In this document: positions 8,518 through 16,690 of the stretch, one piece after another
Position numbering within the stretch: the first letter of the stretch is position 1
How the letters are laid out: each line of letters starts with the position of its first letter
Assembly (NCBI GenBank): GCA_963714125.1
Contig: OY970234.1
Coordinates: 2,356,001 to 2,420,000 of the forward strand
Reading direction: 5' to 3'
Length of the DNA: 64,000 nucleotides
Source: CAWCAW01 sp963714125
GTDB lineage: Bacteria > Actinomycetota > Acidimicrobiia > Acidimicrobiales > UBA8190
The notes under the pieces: generated by a model
The model's database searches: none
What the model saw: the letters and a program-made list of their open reading frames with translations, nothing else
Told to the model about the DNA's origin: nothing
Translations under genes and position numbers: made by a program

Positions 8518-9408
8518 ATGAGAAACAGATTCAGATCTATTGCAGCAGTGATGCGGCTGGGGGGTGTGGGAGCGCTTGTCCTGGCGGGAACGTTGGCCAT
8601 GTCGGCCGGTTCGGCCACGGCGTCACCGCACGGTTGGGGGCCGAGACCGTATACGTGTACCGGTGGTGAAGTGAACTTCGCCGACCCCACCTTGTCGACC
8701 TACGCCCCGGATATCCCGTCGGGGACCTACTCCAGCATCACGATTGCGGGAGTGTGCGAACCAGCACTGAACGCCGTGATCAACGTGCTTGGCAACATCA
8801 ACGTTGCCGGCGGCGGTGTGCTCGACGCGCAGGGCAACCCGTCGACGATCACCGTCCGAGGCAACGTCACGGCGGCCAAGGGCTCGCTCCTCGCCTTAGG
8901 CTGCCTGCCTAATCCGGTGGGTCACCAGACTGGCCATGCGTGCGGGACCACTCTGGCTCAGCAACCCCTGAACAACGTCGATCCGACTGCGCTCTCCCAC
9001 ATCACCATCCACGGCAGCATCTTCGCCTCAGATGCAAACACCGTTTGGCTGAACGGCGTCACGGTGGAGGGGAACGTTGTGCTGATCGGAGGAGGCGACC
9101 AGGCTGGGCTTCCCTGGCCCATCAAGACCAACACCATCGATGGCAGCCTCATTGTTTACGGGGCGACGCCAGAATGGCTCGGTGTGGTCGTCAACAAGAT
9201 CGGTGGCAACGTGTTTCTCGCCAACGTCTCCATCGCACCAGGAGAAACGATCGACGTCGCTAACAATTCGATCGGTTGGAACCTCGTGTGTTGGAACCTG
9301 GCGCCAGCTGAGTCCGCAGGTTTCATCGGCGAGGTGAATGTCGTGGGCGGTTGGTCCATCGGTCAGTGCCCCTTGGTTGGCGACGAACCCTTTCCGACTG
9401 GCCCCTGA
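8518..9408 (+). CDS. secreted protein with repeated beta-strand-like segments
   Basis: A 296-residue exported protein. The signal peptide is clear: basic MRNRFR, a hydrophobic stretch, and a probable cleavage after residues SATAS. The mature region is rich in Gly, Asn, Val and Ile, with recurring short patterns such as INVLGNINVAGGG, ITVRGNVTA and VTVEGNVVLIGGG that suggest stacked beta turns as in a right-handed beta-helix. Seven cysteines could form disulfides. No known enzyme motif is visible. ATG 8518 is preceded by AGGAGG with 9-nt spacing, better than ATG 8494 or 8464. A 13-bp hairpin follows the gene and may end its transcript. Function unknown. Confidence 0.8.
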   Translation: MRNRFRSIAAVMRLGGVGALVLAGTLAMSAGSATASPHGWGPRPYTCTGGEVNFADPTLSTYAPDIPSGTYSSITIAGVCEPALNAVINVLGNINVAGGGVLDAQGNPSTITVRGNVTAAKGSLLALGCLPNPVGHQTGHACGTTLAQQPLNNVDPTALSHITIHGSIFASDANTVWLNGVTVEGNVVLIGGGDQAGLPWPIKTNTIDGSLIVYGATPEWLGVVVNKIGGNVFLANVSIAPGETIDVANNSIGWNLVCWNLAPAESAGFIGEVNVVGGWSIGQCPLVGDEPFPTGP

Positions 9409-9479
9409 ATCCGGTCAGCTGGACCGAAGATTGGATCTGACCATTTGGTGACTTAGCCGAATGGCGCATGTTGGGAACT

Positions 9480-9515
9480 ACCGGTCGGGCCGTGCTGATT
9501 TGCGGCCCGACCGGT
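9480..9515. terminator. 13-bp perfect inverted repeat, probable terminator
   Basis: ACCGGTCGGGCCG at 9480-9492 pairs with 9503-9515 across a 10-nt loop, about 70 bp after the secreted-protein stop. GC-rich stem followed by CAATTT instead of a full U-tract. Likely an intrinsic-like terminator; an operator is possible. Confidence 0.5.
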
Positions 9516-9639
9516 CAATTTCGGTATACCCGCTCTCGCTCAGCTCGGCGCGCTCGGCGGCAATGTCAACTCGGATGCGGCTTGGCGTCGGTAGACGCCG
9601 CTGCATCCCCGTGTCGGTTCTACCCGCAATACTTGGTCC

Positions 9640-10377
9640 TTGGTGTCGCAAAGTCCCGGTGACGTGAGTCTGCAGGCACAAATGGCCAAAGCCACCTGGG
9701 CCGTTGAACGGTGGGCAGACTTTCCAGTGCAGCAAGACCCTCGCCCTTGGGTCTTCACCGGCCCCATCGTGTGTCCCGAAAAGGGCTTCAGGACCGGCGA
9801 CGCAAAGCTGGCCTTCCTCAGGGGAGACGTCGAGGTAGAGGGCTGGGTGCCAAACGAAGTACTTGCGATCCTCCATGATCGGACACACCGCTCCGGTCCA
9901 GACATCCCCCCACTTGCCCTGAACGGCGGGACGAAGTCCGAAACAAGCTTCTCGACTGACAGAGGTCCGCGCCTCCTGCCTGCCTGGCGTTTTCAGAGCG
10001 AGGACTTGCTCGGCCCTCTTTGGGTGATTGATTCCGAGGTAGCTGCATCACGGTGGAAACCCACTGCACCACCGCGCCCGGCCCCCAGTGGTGCGCGCCT
10101 CTATCGATCCACTCGATCGAATATCGAAGCCGATGACCGCACCTTGCACTTCGAGTTCACAGGCGGCGATCCAAGGTGGGTGGACTTCCCTACTTCGGAG
10201 GTCATTGAGACCGAACAAGCAGTCGTCATCATTCCCATTGAAGATGACCATGGTCCGCCCGGTCCGCGCCGACTCGTTGGGCATCGCCGCGAGGTCGTCG
10301 CCCATCTACAGCACCACCTGGCTAACCGCGTTCTCGTTAACCTGGATGCGAGCCCCGTTACTGTCACGTGCGGCTAA
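9640..10377 (+). CDS. hypothetical protein
   Basis: A predicted 245-residue soluble protein of unknown function. The N-terminal half (RPWVFTGPIVCPEKGF, GDAKLAFLRG) and the C-terminal half (HFEFTGGDPRWVDF, EQAVVIIPIED, NRVLVNLDASP) look like genuine beta-rich domains; the last part recalls C-terminal segments of actinobacterial lipoproteins. No signal peptide is seen. The start is uncertain: TTG 9640 or GTG 9643 follow AATACT at 6-9 nt, while GTG 9664 and ATG 9682 lack support. Base composition is less GC-rich than the core genes. It ends tail-to-tail with the next gene, overlapping it by 4 bp. Confidence 0.55.
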   Translation: MVSQSPGDVSLQAQMAKATWAVERWADFPVQQDPRPWVFTGPIVCPEKGFRTGDAKLAFLRGDVEVEGWVPNEVLAILHDRTHRSGPDIPPLALNGGTKSETSFSTDRGPRLLPAWRFQSEDLLGPLWVIDSEVAASRWKPTAPPRPAPSGARLYRSTRSNIEADDRTLHFEFTGGDPRWVDFPTSEVIETEQAVVIIPIEDDHGPPGPRRLVGHRREVVAHLQHHLANRVLVNLDASPVTVTCG

Positions 10378-12005
10378 ATGCCGACGCGTATGACAACGTC
10401 AGCATAGGGAGTGCGGCCGACAAACCCCACCAGGTGGGTGGAGTGGGCCGTCGGCGGATACAAGCCCACCGTGACTGGCTCTGATCCCGACACAACGTAC
10501 GAGGCGCCGACAGTTGAGAGCCATTGGCGACCAACGCGGGGGCGAAACCCGTGCAGGTCAAGCTCGTCCACCAGCCCCCACAGGGGGCCCGCCAAGGCGA
10601 CGACGCCGGTTGTGTGCTGAGCGACGAAGACTCCCTCGGCGTGTTGCCCACCGCCGTTCGAGTGGATGGGCTCGTCGGCATCGAGGCGAGGGGAAACCAC
10701 CTTCCATGTCGATTCCACCTCCCCGTTGTGTAGGCGCGCCACCGGAGAGGCACGCAGCGACACCACGACGAAGGAGGAAACGGCAATGGCGCCTGCCACA
10801 TGAACGACGGCAACGGCATCGTTCAGAGACCAATGGGTGGCGATACTGCGCGCGCACAAGAGGACCAGAGCAAGCACACCGATGTCTCCCACCCCCGACG
10901 ACCACGTCATCAGGTAAAGCAGCGGCGGACCCACAATGCCGGCCGCAGAAATCACCGCCGTGACAGTGCCAACGGCAAAGGCGACAGCGAGCCCGAAAGC
11001 CAGTTCGTCTCGAACGCGGCGCGCCCACAACAGCAGTGTGGCGGCCACGAGGACAATGACAGCCAATCGCAGCATCCCCGTTGCCATGGATGCGGTCGCA
11101 AAGGCAGGCGCTTTGAGCCCGATCGACGAGACCTCGGTGCTGGCCGCGGTGGCGGCACCGGTGACGAACCCGGCGCGGCCGCGTGCGTGCAGGAGGAATC
11201 GTGCAATAGCTGTCAGGTTTCCCCCCGACGGACTCGCCTCATTGACCAGTGGTGGAATCCACGACACCACGGCAAGCACGAGGAGCGCGCCCACCATCCA
11301 CGGGTGCCTCGCCGCACTGGTGGCGCCGCGTTGTCCGCGTCGCCGACGGCGAACCAAGAGCATCCCTGAGCCGGCCACGGCCACAACTGCGTACAGCGTC
11401 GTCTCGACATCGCTTTGCACGACGAGGGTCGCCACGAGCACCGCCGCCGCCCACGCCACTGGTGATCCTCGAGCAGCCGCCAGGGCCAGTACGCCGAGCA
11501 GGAGCACCGGGAGGACCACCACGTTGGGGCTCCACGGGCTCCCCAGCGAGCTGCCGCTGGCGATGACTACCCCGGCAACCACCACCGCGCTCACGGCCGC
11601 GGCCGACGTCCCACCGAGCCGACCGATCACGAGAACCGTACCGAACAGCGACCCGGCGCCGATGAGCGCCGCCGTAGCGACCTGAGCCTGAGCGCCATGG
11701 TTAGTGCCCGTCAAACGCTCAACTATCGAGATCAAGTAGAGGTAGAGGGGTCCAGGATGATGCCAGCCGTAGCGGCCGTGCACCCCCACCGACAGGCTCC
11801 CGTGCAAGGCGGCGCGCACCTGTATGTCCATCAGTGCGAAATCGCCGTTGAGGTAGATGTGACCGCCGCTGAACAGGGCTCGGACGGCAACGATCATCAT
11901 TGGCACCGTGGCCGCCGCTGCCCACAGGATGCCGGCACTGCCTTGGCCAGGACGGGCTATGCCCGGGCGGTCCATGAAGATAGGGGCCGGGTTGAAGCGG
12001 GCCAT
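10374..12005 (-). CDS. multi-spanning membrane protein, GT-C glycosyltransferase-like
   Basis: A 543-residue integral membrane protein with about ten hydrophobic segments between residues 25 and 440 and a soluble C-terminal domain. The first large outside loop contains GDFALMD and the segment GWHHPGPLYLY, which recall the acidic catalytic loop of PMT/ArnT-type GT-C enzymes that use polyprenyl-phosphate sugars. That assignment rests on topology and loop pattern only. ATG 12005 has TAGGGT 9 nt upstream and no Shine-Dalgarno sequence. Its stop overlaps the convergent gene by 4 bp. A role in cell-wall glycan or glycoprotein modification is inference. Confidence 0.7.
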   Translation of the reverse strand: MARFNPAPIFMDRPGIARPGQGSAGILWAAAATVPMMIVAVRALFSGGHIYLNGDFALMDIQVRAALHGSLSVGVHGRYGWHHPGPLYLYLISIVERLTGTNHGAQAQVATAALIGAGSLFGTVLVIGRLGGTSAAAVSAVVVAGVVIASGSSLGSPWSPNVVVLPVLLLGVLALAAARGSPVAWAAAVLVATLVVQSDVETTLYAVVAVAGSGMLLVRRRRRGQRGATSAARHPWMVGALLVLAVVSWIPPLVNEASPSGGNLTAIARFLLHARGRAGFVTGAATAASTEVSSIGLKAPAFATASMATGMLRLAVIVLVAATLLLWARRVRDELAFGLAVAFAVGTVTAVISAAGIVGPPLLYLMTWSSGVGDIGVLALVLLCARSIATHWSLNDAVAVVHVAGAIAVSSFVVVSLRASPVARLHNGEVESTWKVVSPRLDADEPIHSNGGGQHAEGVFVAQHTTGVVALAGPLWGLVDELDLHGFRPRVGRQWLSTVGASYVVSGSEPVTVGLYPPTAHSTHLVGFVGRTPYADVVIRVGI

Positions 12006-12014
12006 GTTCGCCCG

Positions 12015-12020
12015 ACCCTA
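12015..12020 (-). promoter_or_regulatory. -10 element TAGGGT near the start of the GT-C-like gene
   Basis: TAGGGT on the minus strand ends 9 nt before ATG 12005. A transcript starting about 7 nt downstream would have a leader of 0-3 nt. Confidence 0.5.
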
Positions 12021-12100
12021 CCGAGCAGGCACCGCGTTGAGGTGGCAGGGGCCGAGGTGGCAAGGGCCCGAGGCCCCCCTGTCACCTCAGAGGGCAAGAG

Positions 12101-12868
12101 CTACTCCGACGAAGACGAGGGCTCGTTCGCCGATGACGAACTCGATGAAGAACCTGACGGCGGACCGGTCGGACCGCTCGGAGCCCACGAGTGCTCGTTG
12201 GACTGGTCCTTGGTGGTGTCGTTGATCTCCTTGGCCGTCGAGGTGCCGCTGGCGAGCACCGCCGTCACGTTGACGGTGTCGCCGCTCGAAATAGCGGAGA
12301 CGCCGATCTCGCCGGAGTCGACGTTGGTCCCTGAGTCCACCACGTAGGTAATAGCCGTCTTGTCCGCACTCGTCACCGTCAGCGACCACGTGTTGGTCGA
12401 GCTGTCCGTTTCGGAAATGGCGCTGACGGTGCCGACTTGTTCCTCCAAGGTCTCATACCCGTTGGGGCCCTCAACGGTGTATTCGCCGTGAATGACCCTG
12501 CCACCCGGCCCGCCGAACCCTGCCCCACCAAAGCCGCCTCCGAAACCACGGCCGAATCCCCCACCGCGGCCACCGGGTCCCTTAGGAGTTGCCGTTGATC
12601 CCGAGCTCGATCCGGTGCCACTTGATGTGCCGTCGTTCGACCCAGACGAAGCACTGGGGCCGGTGTTGCCCGTAGAGGCAGCCAGCGTCGGATTGGCAGC
12701 AGAAGATGTAGCCGCACTGGCGATGGCAGTCGCACCAACAGCTACTCCCACCGCAGCCCCTACGCCGACGGCCACCTTGATCCACCGAGGCCGACGTGAA
12801 CCTGATGTCGGCGAGGCTTCAGAGGCACCCGCTCCAGGGTCCATCGTGGATGAAGAGGCGTCCAACAT
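12101..12868 (-). CDS. membrane-anchored Gly-rich protein with DUF5666-like domain
   Basis: A 255-residue protein with an N-terminal cytoplasmic segment, one transmembrane helix at about residues 31-53 (KVAVGVGAAVGVAVG), then a Ser/Gly/Thr linker and a run of GGFGRGF-type repeats at about 98-123. Residues 130-220 have the pattern of small beta-barrel DUF5666-like domains (GTVSAIS, TYVVDSGTNVDSG, SGDTVNVTAVL). The tail is almost only Ser, Pro and Glu. AAAGGAG upstream of ATG 12868 supports the start. Function unknown; the flexible repeats suggest an extracytoplasmic, perhaps wall-associated role. Confidence 0.75.
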   Translation of the reverse strand: MLDASSSTMDPGAGASEASPTSGSRRPRWIKVAVGVGAAVGVAVGATAIASAATSSAANPTLAASTGNTGPSASSGSNDGTSSGTGSSSGSTATPKGPGGRGGGFGRGFGGGFGGAGFGGPGGRVIHGEYTVEGPNGYETLEEQVGTVSAISETDSSTNTWSLTVTSADKTAITYVVDSGTNVDSGEIGVSAISSGDTVNVTAVLASGTSTAKEINDTTKDQSNEHSWAPSGPTGPPSGSSSSSSSANEPSSSSE

Positions 12869-12906
12869 GGCGGTCTCCTTTGACCCGATCCGAAACTGAT
12901 CGTGTC

Positions 12907-12912
12907 AACATA
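12907..12912 (-). promoter_or_regulatory. candidate -10 TATGTT of the Gly-rich protein gene
   Basis: TATGTT on the minus strand lies 38 nt before ATG 12868, leaving about 30 nt of leader that contains AAAGGAG. This would be a conventional leadered promoter. No clear -35 is visible. Confidence 0.35.
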
Positions 12913-12974
12913 CGAAACCAACCTGTGCGCACCCTGTGACTTTGTGGCCACAGCGTGAGACCAAGAGCCGGTAG

Positions 12975-13787
12975 TTACTGCGAGGCGTCGATTCCGGCGC
13001 GCAACTCGGCCACAAAGGCAGCCGCTGCGTCCGGACCGCCCCCATCGAGCAACCGGCGCACCAGCGCCGAGCCCACGATCACCCCGTCAGCAACGGCGGT
13101 GACCTGGCGCGCCTGCGCGGGCGTCGAGACGCCGATGCCGATGCACACGGGCAGATCGGTGACGGCATGCAACCGCACCGCCACGTCGCGGGCCGAATCG
13201 GCCAGCTCGGCCTGCTCGCCGGTCACGCCCATCCGGCCCACCCCGTAGACAAAGCCACGAGCCCGCGCGCAGATGGTGCGGGCTCGCTCGAGCGGGGTCG
13301 TCGGCGCCACCAGCAAGATGGTGGCCACCCCGGCCTCATCGGCCTCGGCACACCAGTCACCGGCTTCTTCGAGCGAGAGATCAGGAACGATGGCGCCCGC
13401 TACCCCGGCGTCGGCCAGCTCGCGGGCAAAGCGCCGGTGGCCGGCCCGGAACACGACGTTGTAATAGGTCATCACGCACACTGGGATACCGATGTCGGCG
13501 CGCGACAGGGCGTCGAGCACCACACCCGGCGTGGTCCCCCGCTCAAGGGCTTGGCCCGAGGCGGCCTGAATGACGGTTCCATCGATCATCGGGTCCGAGA
13601 ACGGGATGCCGACCTCGACGGCATCAGCGCCGGCCCCGGCCACGGCGTAGACGACGTCCAACCAATCAGGGCTCATACCACCGGTGATATAGGGCACTAA
13701 GAGTTTCCGGCCCTGGGCACGTTGCGCCCGCAGGTGCGACTCCAACCCGGGTGCCGTGTTGAGGTGCGGCGATGTCGACGGCGCCAT
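12975..13787 (-). CDS. trpA: tryptophan synthase alpha subunit
   Basis: Cleaves indole-3-glycerol phosphate to indole and glyceraldehyde 3-phosphate; indole passes through the complex to TrpB. The 270-residue TIM barrel has catalytic Glu58 in VEVGIPFSDP and Asp69 in MIDG, eleven residues apart as in E. coli. The later phosphate-binding loops (GVGRMGVTG, GIGVST, GSALVRR) are present. The ATG overlaps the trpB stop (ATGA), so the subunits are probably translationally coupled. It is the last gene of trpC-F-B-A. Confidence 0.95.
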   Translation of the reverse strand: MAPSTSPHLNTAPGLESHLRAQRAQGRKLLVPYITGGMSPDWLDVVYAVAGAGADAVEVGIPFSDPMIDGTVIQAASGQALERGTTPGVVLDALSRADIGIPVCVMTYYNVVFRAGHRRFARELADAGVAGAIVPDLSLEEAGDWCAEADEAGVATILLVAPTTPLERARTICARARGFVYGVGRMGVTGEQAELADSARDVAVRLHAVTDLPVCIGIGVSTPAQARQVTAVADGVIVGSALVRRLLDGGGPDAAAAFVAELRAGIDASQ

Positions 13788-14959
13788 CACGCCAACAGCT
13801 CGCGGACTTGGGCCACGTCTTTGTCGCCGCGGCCCGACAGCGTGACCAACACTGTCGAACCCGTGGGAATGCTCTGGCCCGCTTCTCGGATCACCCACGC
13901 CAGGCCATGGGCGGATTCGAGCGCGGGGATGATGCCTTCGGTTTCGGACAACAGCCGAAAGGCGGCCAGCACCTCGTCATCAGAGGCCTGCTCGTAGCGA
14001 GCTCGACCGGTGGCACTGAGATAGGCGTGCTCGGGGCCGATGCCGGGATAGTCGAGCCCGGCCGAGATGGAGTGGGCCTCGGAAATCTGGCCCACCTCGT
14101 CTTGCAGGAGATACGACTTCATCCCGTGCACCACGCCGGGGACCCCTCGGGCGATGGCGGCGCCACCGGCCGCCTCCACGCCGATCAGCCGGGCATCGCC
14201 GTCGACGAAGCCGGCGAAGGTGCCGGCCGCATTGGAGCCTCCTCCCACACACGCCACCACCCACTGGGGGTCAGCACCGCCGAGCAAAGCGCGGCACTGC
14301 TGGCGCGCTTCGTCACCCACGATGCGTTGCAACTCACGCACCATCCAGGGGTAGGGGTGGGGACCCATGACCGAGCCCACGCAGTAGTGGGTGTGCTCGA
14401 CGCTGGCCACCCAGTCGCGCATGGCTTCGTTGATGGCGTCTTTGAGTGTGCGGGCCCCGCTGTAGACAGTCCGCACCTCGGCGCCGAGCAGTTCCATGCG
14501 AAAAACGTTCAAGGCTTGGCGCTCGGTGTCCGCCGCACCCATGTAGACGACGCACTGCATCCCGAACAACGCCGAGGCGGTGGCGGTGGCCACGCCGTGC
14601 TGGCCGGCACCCGTCTCGGCGATGAGGCGGCTCTTTCCCATGCGCCGGGCCAACAGGGTTTGCCCGATCACGTTGTTGAGCTTGTGCGAGCCGGTGTGAG
14701 CAAGGTCCTCGCGTTTGAGCAACAGCCGGACGCCGAGGCGTTCAGACAGGCGCTTGCACTCGGTTACCGGCGTCGGGCGCCCGCCATAGTCGCGCAGGAT
14801 GGCCTCGAACTCAGCATGAAAAGCGGGATCCGCCCAGGCGTCGATGAAAGCCGATTCAAGTTCAAGGCAGGCCGGCATGAGAGGCTCCGGCACAAAACGG
14901 CCGCCAAACTCTCCGAAGCGGCCGTCAGGGCCGGGGGTGCCCATAGGCGATGCACTCAT
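13787..14959 (-). CDS. trpB: tryptophan synthase beta subunit
   Basis: PLP enzyme that joins indole and serine to make tryptophan, working as an alpha2-beta2 complex with TrpA. The 390-residue protein has the PLP lysine at about residue 93 in HTGSHKLNN, the substrate loop ETGAGQHG and the glycine-rich phosphate-binding CVGGGSNA. Its start overlaps the trpF stop by 4 bp; ATG 14944 (sixth codon) is an alternative. The sequence is that of the main TrpB1 family that pairs with TrpA, not the stand-alone TrpB2. Confidence 0.96.
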   Translation of the reverse strand: MSASPMGTPGPDGRFGEFGGRFVPEPLMPACLELESAFIDAWADPAFHAEFEAILRDYGGRPTPVTECKRLSERLGVRLLLKREDLAHTGSHKLNNVIGQTLLARRMGKSRLIAETGAGQHGVATATASALFGMQCVVYMGAADTERQALNVFRMELLGAEVRTVYSGARTLKDAINEAMRDWVASVEHTHYCVGSVMGPHPYPWMVRELQRIVGDEARQQCRALLGGADPQWVVACVGGGSNAAGTFAGFVDGDARLIGVEAAGGAAIARGVPGVVHGMKSYLLQDEVGQISEAHSISAGLDYPGIGPEHAYLSATGRARYEQASDDEVLAAFRLLSETEGIIPALESAHGLAWVIREAGQSIPTGSTVLVTLSGRGDKDVAQVRELLA

Positions 14960-15705
14960 TCGTCGTCCTGCCAGTCAAACGGGGCACCCACGTCGATGCC
15001 GTCGTCGCGGCCGGCTTCTCCGCCGAGTTCGGCGCCGCCCCCCTGGCCCACCGCACCCCACGGCTCGGCGAACACGGCGAGGTTGGTCTTGAGACCGGCC
15101 TCTTCGGCGGCCTGACGTGCCGCCACCACAAAGGCCCGCACCTTGCGGGGATCTTTCACCCCGGGAGACGACTCCACTCCGGTGGAAACATCGACGCCAA
15201 AAGGTCGCAGATGCTTCACCGCCCCGGCGACGTTGTCCTCGTGCAAACCACCCGACACGATGAGGCGATCGGGGTCGACCACCCCTTCGGCCAGGCGCCA
15301 ATCGAAGACCTCCCCCGATCCTGGCGATGGTGCATCGATCAAAATGGCGGCGGCGCCGTATTCGTCGAAGCGCGCCACGTTGGGATGCCCGGCGGGAAAG
15401 GCCTTGATGACGAGGGGCACGCGCGCCGCCACGAAACGTGTGTCGCCGGGCGACTCGTCGCCGTGGAGTTGCGCGGCGCGCAACCCGATGGTGTTGACGA
15501 TGTCCACCACTCGCACCGGCGCCTCGTTGCGGAACACCCCCACCGTGAGGATGCCGTGCGGTACGCGCTCCACGATCCGGCGTACGGCTTGGGGCGAGAC
15601 CTGGCGCGGCGAAGGAGCGAAGATAAACCCGATGGCATCAGCGCCGAGGGCGGCGGCTAACAAGGCGTCGGGCTCGGAGGTGATCCCACAGATCTTGATC
15701 AGCAC
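14956..15705 (-). CDS. trpF: phosphoribosylanthranilate isomerase
   Basis: Isomerises phosphoribosylanthranilate to the carboxyphenylamino-deoxyribulose phosphate used by TrpC. Catalytic residues are Cys6 in KICGIT and Asp124 in ILIDAPSPG. The enzyme core ends at about residue 205; a tail of about 40 residues rich in Gly, Asp and Glu follows (GEAGRDDGIDVG) and is not part of the usual 200-210-residue fold. Its presence beside a separate hisA gene means the organism does not depend on a bifunctional PriA. It overlaps trpB by 4 bp and starts 9 bp after the trpC stop. Confidence 0.93.
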   Translation of the reverse strand: MLIKICGITSEPDALLAAALGADAIGFIFAPSPRQVSPQAVRRIVERVPHGILTVGVFRNEAPVRVVDIVNTIGLRAAQLHGDESPGDTRFVAARVPLVIKAFPAGHPNVARFDEYGAAAILIDAPSPGSGEVFDWRLAEGVVDPDRLIVSGGLHEDNVAGAVKHLRPFGVDVSTGVESSPGVKDPRKVRAFVVAARQAAEEAGLKTNLAVFAEPWGAVGQGGGAELGGEAGRDDGIDVGAPFDWQDDE

Positions 15706-15714
15706 GTCATGACC

Positions 15715-16533
15715 TCATGCCCGGGCCGCGGCCCGGGTACCGACGGGGAGTCCGGTCAGGTCGGCCACGGCCTGGCGGCGATCCGGGGCCTTGACAAGGA
15801 ATTCGCCTATGAGGGCGGCCTGGTAGCCGGCATCGGCCAACCGACTGAGGTCGTCGCGCCCGGTGATGCCTGATTCGGCAACGGCCACCACCTCGGGAGG
15901 AAAATGCGGGGCCAGGGCCACGGCGCGACGCGGGTCCACGGCGAAGGTGCTCAGATCCCGCTGGTTGACACCGATCAGGGTGGCGCCGGCTTCGAGTGCC
16001 CTGTCCAGCTCGGCTTCATCGTGGACTTCGACCAGAGCGTCGAGCTCGAGCTCGTGGGCCAGGATCGACAACGCCACCAGCTGCGCGTCCGACAGTGCCG
16101 CCACAATCAGCAGCACGGCGTCGGCACCCATGATGCGGGCGTCACAGACGTCGGCCTCGCACACCGTGAAGTCTTTGCGTAGGACCGGCAGCGCACTCGC
16201 GGCTCGGGCTGAGGCCAGGTCCGCCTGTGATCCGCCGAAATGGCGCTCGTCGGTGAGAACCGACAGGCAGGTAGCACCACCCTCGGCGTACTGCCCGGCC
16301 ACGCCGGCGGGGTCGAGGCCGGGGTCAAGGTCGCCCTTGGAAGGTGACCGTCGCTTGATCTCCGCGATGATGGCCAGCTCGTGACCGCTGCGGGTCGCCA
16401 GCGCCGATGCGAAGCCTCGTGGATCGCCGGTCACCTCGGCAGCGGCAATCAGTGCGTGGACATCCCGCCTATCGGCCGCCGCCCGGGCCCGATGGAACGT
16501 AAGGATCTCGTCGAGGTAGGTGTCGGCCGGCAC
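15715..16533 (-). CDS. trpC: indole-3-glycerol phosphate synthase
   Basis: Closes the indole ring in tryptophan synthesis. The 272-residue barrel shows EIKRRSPSKG (catalytic Glu58 and Lys60), VLRKDFTV with the second lysine, GVNQRDLSTF and AESGI. The open frame runs on to 16758 but I start at GTG 16533: TAGGCT lies 7 nt upstream, and the upstream extension would overlap the divergent regulator gene. First gene of trpC-F-B-A; a leaderless mRNA leaves no room for a leader-peptide attenuator. No trpD or trpG is in the window. Confidence 0.93.
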   Translation of the reverse strand: MPADTYLDEILTFHRARAAADRRDVHALIAAAEVTGDPRGFASALATRSGHELAIIAEIKRRSPSKGDLDPGLDPAGVAGQYAEGGATCLSVLTDERHFGGSQADLASARAASALPVLRKDFTVCEADVCDARIMGADAVLLIVAALSDAQLVALSILAHELELDALVEVHDEAELDRALEAGATLIGVNQRDLSTFAVDPRRAVALAPHFPPEVVAVAESGITGRDDLSRLADAGYQAALIGEFLVKAPDRRQAVADLTGLPVGTRAAARA

Positions 16534-16540
16534 CGCCTTG

Positions 16541-16546
16541 AGCCTA
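16541..16546 (-). promoter_or_regulatory. -10 element TAGGCT of the trpC operon
   Basis: TAGGCT on the minus strand, 7 nt before GTG 16533. It lies in the 157-bp space shared with the divergent regulator gene. No convincing -35 hexamer is seen. Confidence 0.6.
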
Positions 16547-16677
16547 CTGGGACGGGAACTCCTCACACTTCCTTCACGTCTTCCTGACACCCAGCTGACG
16601 ACTCCGTCATCCAATGGTCCTGCCATGGACCAGGACATCGCAGCGCCCACCTCCCTGTCGCTGCGGGCCGAGCGTGG

Positions 16678-16683
16678 CAGGCT
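16678..16683 (+). promoter_or_regulatory. -10-like CAGGCT before the response-regulator gene
   Basis: CAGGCT, one base from the TAGGCT used at three other starts, lies 7 nt before GTG 16691. It supports that codon as a leaderless start over ATG 16625. Confidence 0.4.
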
Positions 16684-16690
16684 GGAAGCC

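Noticed and set aside
9478..9888. 136-codon minus-strand frame overlapping the hypothetical protein at 9640
   Set aside because: It runs through the 13-bp hairpin and has a low-quality C-terminal half; the plus-strand frame extends further with more protein-like sequence. Not fully excluded.
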